Below, piece after piece: positions 1 to 6,571 of a stretch of DNA of 6,664 nucleotides (its first letter is position 1; each line of letters begins with the position of its first letter). The notes beneath the pieces were generated by a model. That model did not search any database, was not told the DNA's origin, and was given only the letters and a program-made list of their open reading frames with translations. Position numbers and translations under genes: made by a program. The DNA comes from Campylobacteraceae bacterium (GTDB lineage: Bacteria; Campylobacterota; Campylobacteria; Campylobacterales; Campylobacteraceae): assembly GCA_031259875.1 (NCBI GenBank), contig JAIRKW010000175.1, positions 1 to 6,664 of the forward strand, given 5' to 3'.

Positions 1-1161
1 ATACTTTCTACATGTAATAGAGTAGAGGTGATAACAAGCGTTAAAGAGTGTAAAGAGAGTCTATCATTTATATTAAGTGTTTTATCTCATATATCAGGCA
101 TAAATAAAGAAGAGCTTGAAAATAGAGCCGATGTGTATGAGAATGTCGGCGCTATACACCATCTTTTTGCCGTGTGTTCATCTTTGGATAGTCTTGTTGT
201 CGGCGAAACACAGATATCAGGACAGCTGAAATCTACTTTTAATTTTTCACACAAAAACAACTTTTGCGGACCAAAGCTAAGACGCGCGATGCAGCAGTGT
301 TTTAAATGCGCAGCAGCCGTTAGAAGCAGTACGGACATATCCAAAAATCCCGTTTCCGTCTCTTCTGTGGCGGTAACAAAAGCAAAAGATTTATTGAAAA
401 GTCTTGATGGAGTAAATGCCGTAGTGGTGGGTGCCGGAGAGATGAGTGAACTTGCGGCAAAACATTTGCTTGCTTCAAATGCCAATGTAATAATCATCAA
501 TAGAAGCTATGAAAACGCTGTGACTTTAGCTAAAAAACTTGGCAAAAACAGTTCCGCCCAGCCGTTTTCAAATCTGCGTGAAGCTGTAAATAAATATCCT
601 TTGATTTTCAGCGCTACCGGTGCGCCGCATGCTATTATAACGAACGATATGACAGAGCCGAGAGTTTTTGAAAGATATTGGTTTGATATAGCAGTACCCC
701 GTGATATAGAACCATGCCGTTTTGAAAATGTGCATATATATGCTGTGGATGATTTGGAGGAGATAGTAGCTAAGAATCTGGCTCTTCGCGAGGAGCAGGC
801 GAAGGTTGCTTACTCTATAGTAGGCGAGATGACTACCGAGTTTTTCAAAAAACTTCAAGCATTATCAGTAGACCCCATCATAAAAGAGATTAGAAACAAA
901 GCTAAGCAAAGCGCACTGAACGAGATAGAAAAAGCTGTAAAAAAAGGTTATATGCAAAGTGAAATGAGAGAGAGCGTGGAGAAGATAATACATCAAGTTT
1001 TTAATGCTTTTTTGCATAAACCGACGATAAATCTTAAAAATGTATTGGAACTTGACGAGTCTGATAAAATCATACAGTCGCTTCAATATTTTTTTGACAT
1101 TGATGACGAGCAGCTCAAAGATATACAGATAAATAAAATAAATTCGGAGATAGATGAATGA
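1..1161 (+). CDS. hemA: Glutamyl-tRNA reductase, 5'-truncated by window edge
   Basis: Catalyses NADPH-dependent reduction of glutamyl-tRNA(Glu) to glutamate-1-semialdehyde, the first committed step of C5-pathway tetrapyrrole (heme) synthesis in the cytoplasm. The frame is open from base 1 and gives 386 residues; about 45 N-terminal residues lie outside the window. Visible landmarks in window numbering: LSTCNRVE at residues 2-9 with the thioester-forming catalytic Cys at 5 (codon 13-15); the HHLF..SSLDSLVVGETQISGQ signature near 53-75; a Rossmann NADPH-binding GAGEMS at 144-149; FDIAVPRDIEP near 228-238; then the helical C-terminal dimerisation domain. The GTG at 28 could be taken as a start, but it lies downstream of the essential Cys, so it is internal. 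The stop codon overlaps the proS ATG (ATGA, 1158-1161), which suggests translational coupling. Family identity is secure from motifs; the missing N-terminus is due only to the window edge. Confidence 0.96.
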   Translation: MLSTCNRVEVITSVKECKESLSFILSVLSHISGINKEELENRADVYENVGAIHHLFAVCSSLDSLVVGETQISGQLKSTFNFSHKNNFCGPKLRRAMQQCFKCAAAVRSSTDISKNPVSVSSVAVTKAKDLLKSLDGVNAVVVGAGEMSELAAKHLLASNANVIIINRSYENAVTLAKKLGKNSSAQPFSNLREAVNKYPLIFSATGAPHAIITNDMTEPRVFERYWFDIAVPRDIEPCRFENVHIYAVDDLEEIVAKNLALREEQAKVAYSIVGEMTTEFFKKLQALSVDPIIKEIRNKAKQSALNEIEKAVKKGYMQSEMRESVEKIIHQVFNAFLHKPTINLKNVLELDESDKIIQSLQYFFDIDDEQLKDIQINKINSEIDE

Positions 1162-2858
1162 GGTTTTCCAAACTTTTTGCACCAACTGCCAAAGAAGCGC
1201 CCAAAGACGCTGTGCTTCCAAGCCATATTTTCCTTATACGAGGAGGGTTCATAAGTCAGACAGGAAGCGGGCTTTATAACTTTTTGCCTCTTGGTAAAAG
1301 GGTGCTTGATAAGATAAGAAATATAGTAAAAGAGGAGATGGACAACGCGGGTGCGCAAGAGATAAGCATGGGCGTTGTAAATCCTGCTGAACTTTGGCAG
1401 CAAAGCGGCAGATACGAAGTGTACGGCAAAGAACTTTTACGGTTTCGCGACAGGAAAGATAATGAGTTTGTTTTGGGTCCTACGCATGAAGAGGTTGTTA
1501 CGGATATAGTTCGCAACCGTGTGAACAGCTACAAACAGCTGCCTTTGCATCTATATCAAATCAATACAAAGTTCAGAGACGAAGCAAGACCTAGATTTGG
1601 ACTTTTAAGAGGCCGCGAATTTATCATGAAAGACGGTTACAGTTTTCATGCGTCTATGGAGGATTTGAAGCGCGAATTTGACTTGATGGAGAAGACTTAC
1701 ACACAAATTTTTACACGTTTGGGGCTTGATTTTAGAGCAGTTGCGGCTGACAGCGGAGCGATAGGCGGCAGCGGCAGCAAAGAATTTATGGTATTGGCTA
1801 AAAATGGCGAAGATGATATATTGGTATGTGATAAATGCGAATATGCTGCAAATATAGAAGCAGCAAAAAGAGAGAAAAAAAGAACTGATACCACGCCTCC
1901 AAAAGCTGATTTTTCCAAATTTCACACGCCAATTAATGCTTCCATAGAGCAGTTAAGCGAATTTTTTAAAGTGGATGCGTTTTATACGATAAAAGCAGTA
2001 ATCAAAAAAGCCGTATATAAAGACAGAAGTGAAATTGTCGTCTTTTTTGTACGCGGCTGTGACAACCTGCAGGAAGTAAAAGCAAAAAATACTGCAAAAG
2101 CTTTGGAGCTTATAGAGGCAAACGAAGAAGAGATAAAAAATGCTGGTTTAACGGCAGGTTTTTGCGGTCCTATAGGGCTTTGTGATATTAAATTTTTCAT
2201 AGACAATGAATTAAAAGAGGAGAAAAATCTTATCTGCGGTGCGAATGAGAGGGATTATCACTATGTGGGCGTTTCAATGTTTAATTTTAAAGATGAGAGA
2301 TATGCTGACTTGGCTGAAGTAAAAGAGGGCGATTTGTGTCCTTGCTGCGAAGGAAAGCTCTCGCTTACTAAAGGCATAGAAGTAGGGCATATATTTCAGC
2401 TTGGTCAAAAATACTCATCAGCCATGAATGCTGCATTTTTAGACCAAAATGGTAAGTCTCAACCGTTTTTTATGGGCTGTTATGGTATTGGAGTCAGCCG
2501 TTTGGCTGCTGTTATCATAGAAGCAAACCATGATGAAAAAGGGTGCATTTGGAATAAGCAGAGTGCTCCTTATATTTTGGATATAATTATCTCTAATGTG
2601 AAAAATGAAGCCGGAAGAGAGTTTGCGACTAAACTTTATGAAGATTTGATAGCGCAGAAAAAAGAGGTTATTTTAGATGATAGAAACGAGAGATTTGGCT
2701 TTAAGATGAACGATTTTGAGTTGATAGGTTTTCCGTATGCGCTTATTGTTGGAAAAGAGTTTGACGAGGGTAAAGTTGAGCTTGTTTCAAGAGCTTCGGG
2801 TATAAAAGAGTTCGTGGATATAGATAAACTTGACGAGAGATTAAAAGAGGTTTTTTAA
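1158..2858 (+). CDS. proS: Prolyl-tRNA synthetase, bacterial type with editing insertion
   Basis: Class IIa aminoacyl-tRNA synthetase that charges tRNA(Pro) with proline and, through its insertion domain, hydrolyses mischarged Ala-tRNA(Pro). It has 566 residues, the usual size for the bacterial form. Domains in order: motif 1 region around 35-75; proline-site loop GPTHEE at 107-112; motif 2 with FRDEARPRFG at 139-148; a YbaK-like INS editing domain about 228-392, with K308 in EVKAK matching the editing Lys of E. coli; motif 3 at 440-455 (GCYGIGVSRLA); then an alpha/beta anticodon-binding domain of about 100 residues. Cysteine pairs C224/C227 and C394/C396/C397 flank the INS domain and may bind zinc; from memory E. 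coli ProRS lacks them. The ATG at 1158 overlaps the hemA stop and has GGAGA at 1146-1150, 7 nt upstream. A competing ATG at 1154 is in another frame. Confidence 0.97.
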   Translation: MRFSKLFAPTAKEAPKDAVLPSHIFLIRGGFISQTGSGLYNFLPLGKRVLDKIRNIVKEEMDNAGAQEISMGVVNPAELWQQSGRYEVYGKELLRFRDRKDNEFVLGPTHEEVVTDIVRNRVNSYKQLPLHLYQINTKFRDEARPRFGLLRGREFIMKDGYSFHASMEDLKREFDLMEKTYTQIFTRLGLDFRAVAADSGAIGGSGSKEFMVLAKNGEDDILVCDKCEYAANIEAAKREKKRTDTTPPKADFSKFHTPINASIEQLSEFFKVDAFYTIKAVIKKAVYKDRSEIVVFFVRGCDNLQEVKAKNTAKALELIEANEEEIKNAGLTAGFCGPIGLCDIKFFIDNELKEEKNLICGANERDYHYVGVSMFNFKDERYADLAEVKEGDLCPCCEGKLSLTKGIEVGHIFQLGQKYSSAMNAAFLDQNGKSQPFFMGCYGIGVSRLAAVIIEANHDEKGCIWNKQSAPYILDIIISNVKNEAGREFATKLYEDLIAQKKEVILDDRNERFGFKMNDFELIGFPYALIVGKEFDEGKVELVSRASGIKEFVDIDKLDERLKEVF

Positions 2859-3257
2859 GTGAAACTGATACTTTTTTTGTTTTATATTTTTATTGAGGTT
2901 GTAGTTACTATACCTTTGGCTTCTGCTATTGGCATTTTTTACACATTTTTGGAGATAGTATTAAGCGCTATTTTTGGGATAATACTGCTTTTAAATACTC
3001 CTTTTAAACTTCATGAAAGCATTCAAAGAATAATGCAAAAAAGACTCTCGCTCTCTACCGTATCTTTAGCCTCTACTATACGAATTTTAGGGGTTTTTTT
3101 GCTGATATTGCCCGGATTTTTCGGCGATATCACCGGAGCTGTTTTGCTTGTTATGTCAGCAGTTTTGTTAGTAAGCGTCAAAGTTTCGCGCGATAAAGAT
3201 GATGAAAATATAATAGACGTTGAAATTATTGATGACAGTCAAAAAGGAAACAGATGA
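2859..3257 (+). CDS. fxsA: FxsA-family small inner-membrane protein
   Basis: A 132-residue protein with about three or four hydrophobic segments (roughly residues 2-21, 24-46, 74-86 and 90-108) and a charged, acidic cytoplasmic-looking tail (111-132). The LLILPGFFGDITGAVLLV stretch at 81-98 matches the hallmark LPGf.tD..G of the FxsA family, and IIDVEI near 118-123 resembles the conserved end of the family. E. coli FxsA is known for relieving F-plasmid exclusion of phage T7 when overproduced; its normal role is unknown, so no function should be inferred here. The start is GTG, directly after the proS TAA, with AAAAGAGG (2843-2850) as ribosome binding site inside proS. The stop overlaps the hemC ATG. 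Being wedged between proS and hemC implies co-expression. The symbol reflects family membership only. Confidence 0.85.
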   Translation: MKLILFLFYIFIEVVVTIPLASAIGIFYTFLEIVLSAIFGIILLLNTPFKLHESIQRIMQKRLSLSTVSLASTIRILGVFLLILPGFFGDITGAVLLVMSAVLLVSVKVSRDKDDENIIDVEIIDDSQKGNR

Positions 3258-4198
3258 GAGAGTTGATAATAGCAACACGCGGCAGTAAATTGGCTCTTTG
3301 GCAGTCTGAATATATAAAAGCAAAAATAGAAGAGGCACATCCTGATATCAGCGTAAAATTAAATATTATGAAGACAAAGGGCGACAAGATACTCGATACG
3401 CCGTTAGCAAAAATCGGCGGCAAAGGACTTTTTACCAAAGAGCTTGAAAATGCTATGTTAAAAGGCAAAGCGCATATAGCTGTGCATAGTTTAAAAGATG
3501 TTCCTGTAGTTTTTCCAAAAGGTTTGAAGCTTGGCGCAATAACAAAAAGAGAAGATGTAAGAGACGCCATGCTGTCCGAAAAATATGAAAATATAGATAC
3601 GCTTCCAAAAAATGCGGTTGTAGGTACTACAAGTTTAAGACGCAGAATGCAGCTTTTATATGTGCGTCCTGATTTGATTATAAAAAACTTGCGCGGCAAT
3701 ATCAATACACGTATAGATAAGTTGAAAAACGGCGAGTTTGACGCTGTTATTTTAGCTGTTGCCGGAGTTAAAAGACTTGGACTTGAAAATGAGATAAAAT
3801 ACTTTTCACCGATAGACTCTGATGTTATGATTCCTGCTATGGGGCAGGCGGCTTTAGGGATAGAAGCTGTTGAGAGTGCAGAGATTTTACAAATAATTGA
3901 TTTTTTAAATGATGATGATGCGATTACAGAGACAAAAACAGAGAGAGATTTTGTAGAAAAGTTAGAAGGCGGCTGTCAAGTTCCCATAGGCGTCAATGCA
4001 AAAGCAAACGGCGATGATTTGCACATAAAAGCTGTAGTAGGATTGCCTGACGGTAAAGAACTTTTGCATGCGGAACTTAAAGTAAAAAGAGAAGAGTATA
4101 AAAATGCAGGCAGTAAATTAGCCGATACGATAATAGCAAAAGGTGCTAAAGATATTTTAGCAAGAGCTGAAGAGATGGCAAACGAAATGATTTTTTGA
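3254..4198 (+). CDS. hemC: Hydroxymethylbilane synthase (porphobilinogen deaminase)
   Basis: Cytoplasmic enzyme that polymerises four porphobilinogen molecules into hydroxymethylbilane, the linear precursor of uroporphyrinogen III. It has 314 residues, normal for the family. Visible motifs: ATRGSKLALWQ at 7-17; KTKGDKILD at 40-48; GGKGLFTKELE at 55-65; HSLKDVP at 78-84 with catalytic Asp82; VGTTSLRRR at 123-131; LRGNINTR at 146-153; GQAALGIE at 197-204; and EGGCQVPIG at 238-246, where Cys241 carries the dipyrromethane cofactor. The basic residues that bind substrate carboxylates are in place. The ATG at 3254 overlaps the fxsA stop (ATGA) and has AAAAAGGA just upstream (3241-3248). With hemA in the same unit, two heme-pathway enzymes are encoded together; the intervening pathway gene hemB is not in this window. 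Confidence 0.97.
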   Translation: MRELIIATRGSKLALWQSEYIKAKIEEAHPDISVKLNIMKTKGDKILDTPLAKIGGKGLFTKELENAMLKGKAHIAVHSLKDVPVVFPKGLKLGAITKREDVRDAMLSEKYENIDTLPKNAVVGTTSLRRRMQLLYVRPDLIIKNLRGNINTRIDKLKNGEFDAVILAVAGVKRLGLENEIKYFSPIDSDVMIPAMGQAALGIEAVESAEILQIIDFLNDDDAITETKTERDFVEKLEGGCQVPIGVNAKANGDDLHIKAVVGLPDGKELLHAELKVKREEYKNAGSKLADTIIAKGAKDILARAEEMANEMIF

Positions 4199-4200
4199 TT

Positions 4201-4205
4201 GGAGG
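4201..4205 (+). promoter_or_regulatory. Strong Shine-Dalgarno site for ubiD
   Basis: GGAGG lies 5 nt before the ATG at 4211 and only 2 nt before the ATG at 4208. It also overlaps the last base of the in-frame TTG at 4199. Spacing therefore favours 4211, with 4208 as second choice, and argues against the TTG. It is the closest match to the anti-SD core among the starts in this block and sits just past the hemC stop. Confidence 0.75.
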
Positions 4206-4210
4206 CGATG

Positions 4211-6025
4211 ATGAATAATATTATAGAGTTATTTAGACAGCACAATCTTTTGAAAGTGATACAAGAAAGCGTTGATATTGATTTTGAGATACCGCATATA
4301 GCCTTTGTAGAAGCCAAAAAAGAGGATTCGAAAGCATTACTGTTTTTAAAGCCTGTAAGCAAAAGGCTTGGCAAAGAGTTTCATATACCTGTTTTGATGA
4401 ATATATTCGGCTCCGAAAAGGCATTAAAGTTAATTTTCGGCAAAGATATTGAAGCGATATCAAAAGATATAGACGAACTTATGAGACTTCGTATAGAGGC
4501 GGGCTTTAGAGGCAAAGCAGAGTTTTTAACAAAACTTTTGTCTTTTAAAAATATCCCGCCCAAACGTGTAAGCGGTAAGGGAATATGTCAAGAGTTTATA
4601 AAACAAGGCGATAAGGTAAATCTTTTTAATATCCCGATTCTCACCACTTGGCCTGAAGACGGCGGGGCATTTATCACGATGGGGCAGATTTATACACAAA
4701 GTTTGGACGGCAGATTGCAAAATCTTGGTATGTATAGAATGCAAGTACACGACAAAAATCATCTTGGCGTGCATTGGCAGATACATAAAGATGGTATGCA
4801 TTTTTTTAATGAGTATAAAAAAGAGGGCAAAAAGATGCCTGTTTCCATAGCCATAGGCGGCGACCCGCTCTATATTTGGTGCGCTCAAGCTCCGATGCCG
4901 TATGGTTTTTTTGAATTACTGCTTTATGGTTTTATACGCGGCAAGAAAGCAAAGCTTATCAAATCATTAACAAATCCGATATATGTTCCTGATGATGCCG
5001 ATTTTGTTTTGGAAGGGTGGATAGATCCGCAAAATTTAGCGCTTGAAGGTCCTTTTGGAGACCATACGGGGTTTTATACGCCAAAAGAACTTTATCCTGT
5101 GATGGAAGTTACTTGCATTACAAGCAAGCTTGAGCCTATATATCACGCTACTGTTGTGGGCAAGCCGCCGATTGAGGATAAATATATGGGGCAGGCGACA
5201 GCGCGTATATTTTTGCCGCTTTTAAAGACTACTACACCCGAACTTATAGATTATGATATGCCAGAAAACGGCGTTTTTCACAATCTGATACTTGCAAAAA
5301 TGGAGACAAGATATGTTGGTCATGCTAAGCAGTTTATGCATGCTTTTTGGGGTGTCGGACAGATGAGTTTTGTCAAGCATGCCATATTTGTGGGTGATAA
5401 CGCGCCAAGTTTGCAAGATAGAGAAAGCATTTCGAGATTTATATTAAATAGAGTAAGCAAAGAAAATATCATCATCAGCGAAGGTATTTGCGATGCGCTT
5501 GACCATGCTTCGCCAAATGCAAACTATGGTGGAAAATTGGGGCTTGACTGCACGGGAGATGAGGTAGAGAGTGATTTAAAAGAGATTATAGATGATACTG
5601 TGCTTTTGGATAAAATGTCGCTTTTATGCCGTGAGATAAAAAGTGTTAAGCAGTTTATGACCGACACAAAAACGCCTGTGACTTTTGTTGCTATAAAAAA
5701 AGAGCGGCTTATGCAAGAGGTGTTCAGGCTTTTAAGACCTGTTAAAAAGTACACGAAACTACTTGTTTTTGTAAATTCTGAAAGCGATGATATAGAAAAT
5801 CTCTATATGCTTATATGGAAAGTTGTGAACAATATAGACGCCAAGCGCGATATCTTTTTGGAAGATGAATTTTTTGGGATTGATGCTACAAAAAAAGGTG
5901 CGCTTGAAGGATATAACCGTGAGTGGCCTAACGTTGTAAATTGCGACAAAAATGTGCTGGATGATTTGCGAAAAAGAGGACTTGTGGAGTTTGATGAAGA
6001 GTTTTTGAGGAAGTTTTGGATATAA
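4211..6025 (+). CDS. ubiD: UbiD-family decarboxylase, probable menaquinone (futalosine pathway) enzyme
   Basis: Prenylated-FMN-dependent aromatic acid decarboxylase. Campylobacterota generally make menaquinone by the futalosine route, so the likely substrate is a naphthoate intermediate rather than the octaprenyl-hydroxybenzoate of E. coli UbiD; this is inference from the lineage. With the ATG at 4211 it has 604 residues. Landmarks: MYRMQVHDKN near 174-183 with cofactor/catalytic Arg176; EGPFGDHTGFY at 279-289, supplying Glu279 and Asp284 of the E(D)-R-E catalytic set; HATVVGKPP near 312-320; GHAKQFM at 370-376; LDHASPNANYGGKLGLD near 430-446. The protein is about 100 residues longer than E. 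coli UbiD (497), the excess lying in an apparent duplicated C-terminal unit; I recall a similar length (about 600) in H. pylori and C. jejuni homologues. The cofactor would need a UbiX flavin prenyltransferase encoded elsewhere. A TTG at 4199 extends the frame by four codons but overlaps the GGAGG ribosome binding site. It is the last gene of the block. Confidence 0.93.
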   Translation: MNNIIELFRQHNLLKVIQESVDIDFEIPHIAFVEAKKEDSKALLFLKPVSKRLGKEFHIPVLMNIFGSEKALKLIFGKDIEAISKDIDELMRLRIEAGFRGKAEFLTKLLSFKNIPPKRVSGKGICQEFIKQGDKVNLFNIPILTTWPEDGGAFITMGQIYTQSLDGRLQNLGMYRMQVHDKNHLGVHWQIHKDGMHFFNEYKKEGKKMPVSIAIGGDPLYIWCAQAPMPYGFFELLLYGFIRGKKAKLIKSLTNPIYVPDDADFVLEGWIDPQNLALEGPFGDHTGFYTPKELYPVMEVTCITSKLEPIYHATVVGKPPIEDKYMGQATARIFLPLLKTTTPELIDYDMPENGVFHNLILAKMETRYVGHAKQFMHAFWGVGQMSFVKHAIFVGDNAPSLQDRESISRFILNRVSKENIIISEGICDALDHASPNANYGGKLGLDCTGDEVESDLKEIIDDTVLLDKMSLLCREIKSVKQFMTDTKTPVTFVAIKKERLMQEVFRLLRPVKKYTKLLVFVNSESDDIENLYMLIWKVVNNIDAKRDIFLEDEFFGIDATKKGALEGYNREWPNVVNCDKNVLDDLRKRGLVEFDEEFLRKFWI

Positions 6026-6100
6026 AACGTTTTGCGTTGAGCTGTTTTTATTTGCAGCAAAAATCATCTAAAATTTTTGTTTAAGAATAAAATCGGTACA

Positions 6101-6216
6101 TGCATTGTATTTTTACTTAATACGCATTGCTTGCTGTAAAGCAGTTATTACATCTATTAAAATTTTAACTAAATGACAACTTGCAAGCCTGTGTATTAAG
6201 TCAAAAAATGATAGCA
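6101..6216. repeat. Long imperfect inverted repeat / potential RNA hairpin
   Basis: The arms pair as follows: 6115-6126 with 6190-6201 (12 pairs, one G-U), 6129-6134 with 6183-6188 (6 pairs, GCTTGC/GCAAGC), 6110-6113 with 6203-6206 (4 pairs), and 6101-6108 with 6208-6216 (8 pairs, two wobbles and one bulge). Together this is about 30 pairs around a central segment 6135-6182. Inside it, TGCT-GTAA-AGCA (6132-6143) can form a small tetraloop hairpin. The pairing is read directly from the bases. Whether it is transcribed, and whether it acts as a terminator, a small RNA or a relic of a mobile element, is not shown. Confidence 0.7.
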
Positions 6217-6230
6217 AAAAACTTTTTTTT
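6101..6230 (+). terminator. Possible transcription end for the upstream operon (weak)
   Basis: The hairpin 6101-6216 is followed after 6 nt by eight T residues (6223-6230). This is the only hairpin-plus-T-run arrangement after ubiD that I would consider. It is atypical for an intrinsic terminator: the outer stem is AT-rich and the T run does not directly abut it. It could equally be unrelated to termination. Confidence 0.25.
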
Positions 6231-6484
6231 ATGGCATTTTAATAGTAAAAACGCAAAAATTTTAAATTTCACACCTGTTGTATTTCTCATTTGACATAAT
6301 CAAAAATATTTTTTTAACCAAGTTACTCATAAATAAATTACTATTTTTATAAAAAATATAATGCAATTGAATTTTTCAAACAGTACTATACATTTCTTTA
6401 TTGCCATAGAGCATTTAACTATCAAATATTAATTCCAATTATATTTATAAGTTCTTTATTTTCAAATAACAGCACAATGATTAG

Positions 6485-6514
6485 AATTATTTCATAAATA
6501 ATTTTTAATTAAAA
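6485..6514. repeat. AT-only palindromes upstream of the 6572 gene
   Basis: AATTATTT (6485-6492) and AAATAATT (6496-6503) form a perfect 8-bp inverted repeat with a 3-nt spacer. It is followed directly by the perfect 12-bp palindrome TTTTAATTAAAA (6503-6514). They lie about 20-50 bp upstream of the predicted -10 element. They could be an operator or an UP-like element, but at this base composition they may be chance. Confidence 0.4.
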
Positions 6515-6532
6515 TCTTTATTAACTAAATTT

Positions 6533-6541
6533 TGCTAAAAT
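6533..6541 (+). promoter_or_regulatory. Extended -10 promoter for the downstream gene
   Basis: TGCTAAAAT fits the extended -10 pattern TGnTAnAAT, the form common in Campylobacterota housekeeping promoters, which often lack a recognisable -35 box; none is visible here at 17-bp spacing. The hexamer TAAAAT is at 6536-6541, so a transcript would start near 6548 and leave a leader of about 24 nt before the ATG at 6572. Confidence 0.55.
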
Positions 6542-6571
6542 TCACTAATATTAAATTTTAGGAATCAGCCT

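Larger units (their letters stand above)
6026..6571. other. Gene-free AT-rich intergenic region
   Basis: About 546 nt separate the ubiD stop from the next start. I see no open frame with a ribosome binding site and protein-like composition on either strand, and no tRNA or rRNA. The first part (to about 6230) contains a long inverted repeat. From about 6231 the sequence is, by eye, around four-fifths A+T, rich in A and T runs and short palindromes, and leads into a promoter near 6533. No convincing GC-rich intrinsic terminator follows ubiD directly. Confidence 0.8.

Noticed and set aside
28..1161. hemA starting at the GTG at 28
   Set aside because: The open frame continues to base 1 and includes the catalytic-Cys motif STCNR upstream of the GTG, so this start is internal.
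3226..3705. 159-codon open frame on the minus strand
   Set aside because: It is antisense to the start of hemC, whose protein motifs are unambiguous. It has no family-like sequence and reflects a lack of stops opposite a coding gene.
4199..4210. ubiD starting at the TTG at 4199
   Set aside because: The TTG overlaps the GGAGG ribosome binding site and has no site of its own. The ATG at 4211 has ideal spacing.
6030..6062. TTTTGC/GCAAAA hairpin just after ubiD as intrinsic terminator
   Set aside because: It has only 6 pairs with a loop of about 21 nt and no T run immediately after it.
6094..6109. Sigma-54-like promoter around CGGTACATGCATTGTA
   Set aside because: The -24 GG is present, but the -12 element reads GT instead of the required GC.
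6291..6319. TTGACA as a -35 box
   Set aside because: At 17-bp spacing the -10 position reads TTAACC, which is a poor match, and no gene follows at a suitable distance.
6361..6432. 23-residue open frame beginning ATGCAATTG, preceded by TATAAT (6357-6362)
   Set aside because: There is no ribosome binding site, and the TATAAT overlaps the ATG. A perfect TATAAT is expected by chance in such AT-rich DNA.
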